From Ammoniphilus sp. CFH 90114 (GTDB taxonomy: Bacteria; Bacillota; Bacilli; Aneurinibacillales; RAOX-1): a stretch of 64,000 bases of DNA. Within the stretch, counting starts at the first letter, position 1. Each line of letters begins with the position of its first letter. The DNA lies in contig NZ_SDLI01000015.1 of assembly GCF_004123195.1 (NCBI RefSeq), positions 1 to 64,000 on the forward strand, written 5' to 3'. Positions 59,370 through 64,000 of this stretch are shown one piece after another. The translations under genes and the position numbers were made by a program. The notes under the pieces are model-generated. The model did not search any database, was not told the DNA's origin, and saw nothing but the letters and a program-made list of their open reading frames with translations.

Positions 59370-61090
59370 TGGTGTACCCTGCCTGTATTCGACTTAGACT
59401 TTAAGAGATGGGTAATCGTTTTTATAAATGCTGGAACATCCAGTGGCTTGGTAATATAGTGCTCAAACCCCCGATTTAACGCGTCTTGAATATCCTTCGG
59501 CATGGCATTAGCGCTGACCGCTACAATAGGGATTTCTCGAGTGGAAGGAACCGTACGAAGGCGTTGTAAGGCCTCAAATCCATCCATCCCCGGTAAATGA
59601 AGATCAAGTAAAATAAGATCTGGAGGATTCTCCACAGCCATGTTGATTCCTGTTACTGCCTCCTGGGCCGAGACTAAGCTAAAATGGGAGTAATCCGCTA
59701 AGATTCGCTTTACTAAAGTGACATTAGCTACATTATCTTCAATGTAAAGGATCGTAAAGAAACCTTCCACCTCTGGTTGAACTATCGATTCATGAAGCGC
59801 CTCCCTACTCGTTTGGAACGGGCTCTCTGCCTTCTTTAGTTCAATCCAAAACAGACTTCCTTCTCCTACCTTACTACGGACCCCTATTTTACCACCCATT
59901 AATTGTACCAACTGCTTCGTTATCGTCAGCCCCACCCCTGTTCCTTCAATAGATATGCTAGGTTGGATACGGTAAAAGGGCTCAAATATCGAGTCTAACT
60001 CGGAATCTGGTATTCCCACCCCCTTGTCCATTACATTGAATCTTATCTGATCTATTCCGTTCAGTTGATAGGATAATTCAACAATACCGTTCACTACATT
60101 ATATCGAATCGCATTCGAAATCAGATTAAGTATGACCTGCTTCAAGCGTGTGCGATCCGCTTGAACAAATTTCTGAGGGTGCTTCTCTGCATGAAAGGAG
60201 AGTCGAATGTTCCGTTCTTCTGCTAAAGGCTGCAATAATGCTAAGCAATCCTCAACTAGAGGGGCAAGTTCTACAGGTTCGAGTGACAACGATATTTTTC
60301 CTGACTCGATTCTTGCTAAATCAAGGACCTCGTTCATTAGATTTAAGAGATGATGTCCAGCTTTACGAATCTCCAACACATCTTCTCGTTGTGAAGAGGT
60401 TAAGTTTCCCATCTCTAGCAGTTGGGCAAAGCCTAAGATCGCATTCATCGGGGTTCGTAACTCATGACTCATACGTGCAAGAAATTCGGACTTCGCTTGG
60501 TTCGCTTTAATCGCTTCCTCTCTAGACTGGATGAGCTCTCTCTCCGCCCTCTTGCGTTCCGTTATATCTTTGGCTATACCAATGACGCCCTTTATCTGGT
60601 TTCCAATAACAGCAGGAACCGCCGATAGATTTAAGTCTAGTAATTCTCCATCCTTTTTTTCAATCCTCGCTTCGAATTTATGGGATTCCCCCTGCTTCAC
60701 CTTATCAAATATATTTATGACCCTCTCTACATCCTCGGGGGCAATAATCGGAGCAAAAGACATATTCAGCAACTCTCGCTCCTCATAACCCGTTAAAGCT
60801 ATGGTAGCAGGATTGACTGTTGTAAACCTTCCTTCTAAATCTATTAGATAAGACGCATCTAGGGTATGCTCGAACAACGACTCGTAGATAACGGAATTCT
60901 CTAATTCTATGACATAAGAAAGAAAAGTAGCCATGGTTTGAAGCAATGTCGTATGTTCATGGGAAAAAGAGTAGGGTTGTTGATCCATGGCGCATAAGTT
61001 TCCAAATATCGTTCCATTTTTCAAGAAGATTGGTACACCTAAGAATGCTCTTAAGCCTAACTCCTTCGTAATGGCCATATCACAAGTCAT
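59357..61090 (-). CDS. Hybrid sensor histidine kinase (GAF remnant-PAS-HisKA-HATPase-REC)
   Basis: A 577-residue kinase. From the N terminus: the second half of a GAF domain (LGLRAFLGVPIFLKNGTIFG), a PAS domain (about 75-180), HisKA with the phospho-accepting H199 in ARMSHELRTPMNAILG, a HATPase_c domain (LISNAIRYN, DKGVGIPDSE, GTGVGLTITKQL) and a C-terminal receiver with D486. The first half of the GAF domain is encoded upstream in the same frame but is cut off by a TGA at 61151-61153. The product from the ATG at 61088-61090 therefore lacks a complete GAF sensor. It is probably functional in phosphotransfer but not in GAF sensing. Confidence 0.85.
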   Translation of the reverse strand: MTCDMAITKELGLRAFLGVPIFLKNGTIFGNLCAMDQQPYSFSHEHTTLLQTMATFLSYVIELENSVIYESLFEHTLDASYLIDLEGRFTTVNPATIALTGYEERELLNMSFAPIIAPEDVERVINIFDKVKQGESHKFEARIEKKDGELLDLNLSAVPAVIGNQIKGVIGIAKDITERKRAERELIQSREEAIKANQAKSEFLARMSHELRTPMNAILGFAQLLEMGNLTSSQREDVLEIRKAGHHLLNLMNEVLDLARIESGKISLSLEPVELAPLVEDCLALLQPLAEERNIRLSFHAEKHPQKFVQADRTRLKQVILNLISNAIRYNVVNGIVELSYQLNGIDQIRFNVMDKGVGIPDSELDSIFEPFYRIQPSISIEGTGVGLTITKQLVQLMGGKIGVRSKVGEGSLFWIELKKAESPFQTSREALHESIVQPEVEGFFTILYIEDNVANVTLVKRILADYSHFSLVSAQEAVTGINMAVENPPDLILLDLHLPGMDGFEALQRLRTVPSTREIPIVAVSANAMPKDIQDALNRGFEHYITKPLDVPAFIKTITHLLKSKSNTGRVHQWMN

Positions 61091-61150
61091 CGGATGAACG
61101 GCTGCATCGTTAATAACTAGAGGCTCACGGCCTCTTGAGAAAACGTGTCT

Positions 61151-61345
61151 TCAATATGCCTCTGCAAAGGGGAGAGAAGCCCCCTCTTCAATAAGAGGTT
61201 TCTCTCGGTTAAAAGCCTTCATGATGTAGCTTGTTTCTGTATCATTCGTCGCAACAAGGAACGTATTCACTCCAATAAACTTACTGATCAGTGTTAAAAT
61301 AGACTCGGCTGCCTTCTCCAAGCTCTCATGGTTCGATGTGTTCAT
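61151..61345 (-). pseudogene. 5' part of the hybrid kinase (GAF N-terminal half), ended by TGA
   Basis: Sixty-four codons from the ATG at 61343-61345 (AGGAG ten bases upstream) read the first half of a GAF domain (LEKAAESILTLISKFIGVNTFL to ASLPFAEAY) and stop at TGA. In-frame beyond the stop, RHVFSRGREPLVINDAAVHP continues the same GAF domain into the downstream kinase. Homologous GAF domains typically have a Cys after the AY/SY position, so a Cys-to-stop change explains it best. Confidence 0.8.
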
Positions 61346-61439
61346 TTCTAAATGACTCCTAGGATCAGTATAGTTAATTTTAGTATACAATAATTCTAAG
61401 AGGAACGGTTAGTAACGTTCAATGGAAGCTGACAAACTA

Positions 61440-61467
61440 AAAAAGGAGAACCCCAACAGCTCTCCTC
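61440..61467 (-). terminator. Terminator of the chemoreceptor gene
   Basis: The arms AGGAGA and TCTCCT with an 11-base loop are followed on the minus strand by TTTTTT. Confidence 0.7.
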
Positions 61468-61476
61468 CACATTAGC

Positions 61477-63186
61477 TTACACTTTAAACTTTGAGATTAA
61501 ATTTTGCAGCTCTTCAGACAGGTTCGATAAGGCAAGGGCAGAAGAAGAGATTTCTTCCATCGAGGCTAGTTGCTCTTCTGTCGCGGCTGATACATTTTGC
61601 GTCCCGGCAGCGGTTTCCTTAGCTACTTCCCCTATCACTTCAATAGCTTGAACAACCTCCTCTACCGTGCCCTTCATCTGCTGAGCCTCATTAGATACAT
61701 CCTTTATTTGATCCGTTACTCCCTCTACCGATTGCCTAATCTGTTCGAAGGCAGTGCCTGCTTGTTGAACAATCTGTATACCTTCTGTTACCTCTAATTT
61801 TACATTATCCATAAAGTCAACAGCTCTATCGGTTTGCTGTTGAACGAATTGAATGAGTTGAGCAATTTGTTGAGCGGAACCTGCTGATTGCTCCGCTAAT
61901 TTCCTTACTTCATCCGCTACGACAGCAAAACCTCGACCATTCTCCCCTGCACGCGCTGCTTCAATTGCGGCATTTAAAGCTAATAGATTCGTTTGTGAAG
62001 CAATTTCGGTAATGACTTGAACGATAGCTCCAATCTCATTTGATCTTGTTCCAAGGTCCTTAATTACGCCTGCCAAGTCCGTTACGGTATAGTGAATCGA
62101 GTTCATCTGTTTACTTGTGGTTTGAACAGCTCGATTCCCTTCTTGTGCTAATTGTGAGGCTTGAACAGATGTTGCCGTAACCTGACTTGAACTAGCTGCA
62201 ATTTGCAAAGTAGCCTTAGCCATTGCGTTCACCGATTGGGATGTTTGACCTACAGTTGAAGCCTGCTGCTCTGAGCCCGCAGCAACCTCTTCCATCGTCA
62301 ATGAAATTTGCTCTGTCGCTTTGCTTGTTTGTTCAGCACTTGCTGTTAATTCTTCAGAGGATGCCGCCACTTGTTCCGCGTGCAGTCCGACCTGATAGAC
62401 CAACTGATGCAAGTTATTCTTCATCACATTAAAGGATTCCGCTAACTCTCCTATTTCATCTCGGTTTTTGACCTGAACATCCACAACCGTCAGATCTCCC
62501 ATTGAAACAGACTTAAGAGAGTCCGTCACTTTTCTCAGGGGCTGTGCAATCTGACGTGATAGAAACACAATAAGGAAGATCGCAATACCCAAGGATACTA
62601 GGAATAATACCAAAATGATATAACTACTTGCTTGATAAGCTACCTTTGCATCTTCACCCGCGGCAATCGCTCCGTCATGGTTAATCTCAACCAGTTTATC
62701 AAGAGGTTGCTGCATAGCATTAAAAACGGATAGGCCCGTATTGATTAATCTTGTTGCCTCTTCAAACTGTCCCTTTTTGCTTAGGTCTATCGTTTGCGAA
62801 TTAAGCAGTAGATACTCGTTCCATATCGCTCTTAGTTGATCAAAATTCTTTTGATCCTCCTCAAGATAGATTGTTTCTTGATAAACATCCATTTGCTTTT
62901 GGATTTCTTTTACTAGATTTTCACGTTCTTCCTCTATGGCCCCCATCTGACTATCATCATGAATTAATACATGTCTTAAAGTGAGTGTTAAGATCTTCTC
63001 AGTCAAATAATTAATATTATTAATAGACCCTACTCCGGGCATCCAGCTCGTGGTAATGAGCTCCGTCTTACTATTCATAAAGTCCATTCTGTTGATGGAT
63101 AAACCACCTAGTGAACCCATGAACAATAATATGGAGAAAAAAGCTAGAAACAACTTCCTTCCAACCGAAAACTTAACCTTATTCAT
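61477..63186 (-). CDS. Methyl-accepting chemotaxis protein (4HB-MCP sensor)
   Basis: A 569-residue chemoreceptor with a first helix near residues 10-30, a four-helix-bundle extracytoplasmic sensor to about 185, a second helix ([21 protein letters not shown]) and HAMP ([14 protein letters not shown]). A full signalling domain follows, with the hairpin tip [20 protein letters not shown] followed by [20 protein letters not shown]. The signal and methylation helices are rich in Gln/Glu and Ser. It is monocistronic and not linked to a chemotaxis operon here. The ligand is unknown. Confidence 0.95.
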   Translation of the reverse strand: MNKVKFSVGRKLFLAFFSILLFMGSLGGLSINRMDFMNSKTELITTSWMPGVGSINNINYLTEKILTLTLRHVLIHDDSQMGAIEEERENLVKEIQKQMDVYQETIYLEEDQKNFDQLRAIWNEYLLLNSQTIDLSKKGQFEEATRLINTGLSVFNAMQQPLDKLVEINHDGAIAAGEDAKVAYQASSYIILVLFLVSLGIAIFLIVFLSRQIAQPLRKVTDSLKSVSMGDLTVVDVQVKNRDEIGELAESFNVMKNNLHQLVYQVGLHAEQVAASSEELTASAEQTSKATEQISLTMEEVAAGSEQQASTVGQTSQSVNAMAKATLQIAASSSQVTATSVQASQLAQEGNRAVQTTSKQMNSIHYTVTDLAGVIKDLGTRSNEIGAIVQVITEIASQTNLLALNAAIEAARAGENGRGFAVVADEVRKLAEQSAGSAQQIAQLIQFVQQQTDRAVDFMDNVKLEVTEGIQIVQQAGTAFEQIRQSVEGVTDQIKDVSNEAQQMKGTVEEVVQAIEVIGEVAKETAAGTQNVSAATEEQLASMEEISSSALALSNLSEELQNLISKFKV

Positions 63187-63374
63187 CTTTTATACCTCCA
63201 TAATTAATAAAGGATCAATTTAATAGGGAAGGGACTTTGTAACTACATAGTCTAAATTTACCATAGTTGGTTTTAGCAACGTGTTAATTTTATGTGTACC
63301 CAGTATTAAGAAAAAGGGGGTTCATACATATAATTAGAGCTTTCGAACAAGTAAAACCGCTAATCGCAGCAATA

Positions 63375-63401
63375 AAAAAAACAGGCCCATTTCGCCTGTT
63401 T
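63375..63401 (-). terminator. Terminator of the flavin reductase gene at the right edge
   Basis: The arms AAACAGGC and GCCTGTTT are followed on the minus strand by TTTTTTTAT. Confidence 0.75.
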
Positions 63402-63407
63402 ATTCAT

Positions 63408-64000
63408 TCATCTATGCTGATTCTCTTCGACAGTTCTTCCCTCAAATTCAAGAAGGGTTCCCGTCACAGGAAAGGACTTCTTGGTTTGCCTGGTAAAAGT
63501 GGCCAGAAGTCTACCTGCTACTCTCAAAAAATTAACACTCCCAGCATTAAGCATATAGCGGCCCATAAGAGAATCCATTCCATCTACGACTTGATCGAAC
63601 TGTTCATTGTCCAGCATCTCCAACATATTTCGAAGGGCTAACGACCACTGGTACTCCTTTTTGTGTTTAACTAGCAAGGCTTCATAATCCTTGTTGTTGA
63701 CAATCGCATCAGCGGCAAGTAATCCACTGAGGATTGCCCTAAACAAGCCAAAACCCATAGCAGGAAGGATGGCGCCCCCTGCATTTCCTATTAAGAATAG
63801 GTTCTTATACTGGCGAACCATAGGCTCACCTAACGGAGCATTGCGTACTTCATGTAAATTCCTAATCTTGATTTTATCTCCCCACACCTCATTTATTAAT
63901 CGGTTCCACCCCTTCACTAATTGAAACTCTTGAACAGGGGTAGTAAGACTAATCATGGCTAATTTTTCACTCTCGGGAATGAGATACGCATACCCCTGGG
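63408..64000 (-). CDS. FAD-dependent geranylgeranyl-reductase-like oxidoreductase, C-terminal part
   Basis: The open frame runs through the right edge of the window, so only the C-terminal 197 residues are seen. The frame's sequence before the first internal ATG (GYAYLIPESEKLA) confirms that the gene continues beyond 64000. The segment NLFLIGNAGGAILPAMGFGL is the second FAD-contacting motif (GD-like) of the geranylgeranyl reductase/ PHBH flavoprotein group, and LFRAILSGLLAADAI follows it. Such enzymes saturate isoprenoid double bonds or hydroxylate. The N-terminal Rossmann motif (GxGxxG) is off the edge, so the exact subgroup cannot be given. Confidence 0.75.
   Translation of the reverse strand, partial: QGYAYLIPESEKLAMISLTTPVQEFQLVKGWNRLINEVWGDKIKIRNLHEVRNAPLGEPMVRQYKNLFLIGNAGGAILPAMGFGLFRAILSGLLAADAIVNNKDYEALLVKHKKEYQWSLALRNMLEMLDNEQFDQVVDGMDSLMGRYMLNAGSVNFLRVAGRLLATFTRQTKKSFPVTGTLLEFEGRTVEENQHR

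Noticed and set aside
61151-61153. UGA as a selenocysteine codon
   Set aside because: It is at a Cys-like position but I see no convincing SECIS hairpin directly downstream and no selenoprotein genes in the window. A nonsense change is simpler.

Overview
The window looks like a chromosomal segment of a low-to-mid GC Gram-positive spore-former of the Bacillales (Bacillaceae/Paenibacillaceae type). The reasons are strong GGAGG-type ribosome binding sites with frequent TTG/GTG starts, lipoprotein signals, an M-box, Bacillus-type Zur, Fur and FNR boxes, DUF1540/DUF3891/DUF3892 proteins, and a Sec-type (clade II) nitrous oxide reductase. Species cannot be assigned from sequence alone. I saw no rRNA, tRNA, insertion sequence, prophage or CRISPR array. 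Gene functions below are family-level calls from motifs I could read.

Left part (1-14,400). Decayed GntR and LysR regulator remnants are followed by a YbaK-type deacylase, an M32 carboxypeptidase, a drug-exporter-like MFS protein and small conserved genes. Then comes a nine-gene nitrous oxide reduction operon on the minus strand: cytochrome c (nosC-like), nosZ, a NosB-like membrane protein, nosD, nosY, nosF, two lipoproteins and a truncated haemoglobin. It starts at a promoter with a perfect FNR-type box centred at -41.5. A CsoR/CstR-like palindrome lies further upstream.

14,400-32,000. This holds a MoxR/DUF58/DUF4129 operon, and an HD-GYP phosphodiesterase preceded by a candidate c-di-GMP-I riboswitch. 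An acyltransferase, a GNAT and a HAD phosphatase follow. mgtE sits under an M-box Mg2+ riboswitch and is followed by a 52-bp tandem repeat array. Next are a three-gene ABC-2 exporter divergent from a TetR regulator, a hypothetical membrane protein, and a MATE exporter plus cytochrome P450.

32,000-39,000 is the most unusual part. Two sigma-A promoters, one for MATE-P450 and one for a five-gene oligopeptide/nickel-type ABC importer ending in an EamA exporter, each carry a Zur-like box at exactly the same place (-1 to +14). Between them lie a Fur-like box with a candidate terminated small RNA, a DUF1540 gene and a perfect Fur box. I read this as a zinc/iron-responsive island, possibly for metallophore traffic.

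39,000-64,000. This holds a 55% glutamine small protein, PhzF, GNAT, a PQQ-type sugar dehydrogenase, a YtcJ-type amidohydrolase, and two adjacent GGDEF/EAL proteins (one with a degenerate EAL). It continues with an M14 carboxypeptidase, an Aas-LplT lysophospholipid repair pair, a Tet(L)-like MFS protein, a Cache-HAMP-GGDEF protein, a LytTR regulator with a hybrid kinase whose GAF domain is broken by an in-frame TGA, a chemoreceptor, and the C-terminal part of a flavin-dependent reductase that runs off the right edge. Gene scars (a GGDEF tail and a histidine kinase tail) and arrays of spaced hairpins fill several gaps.
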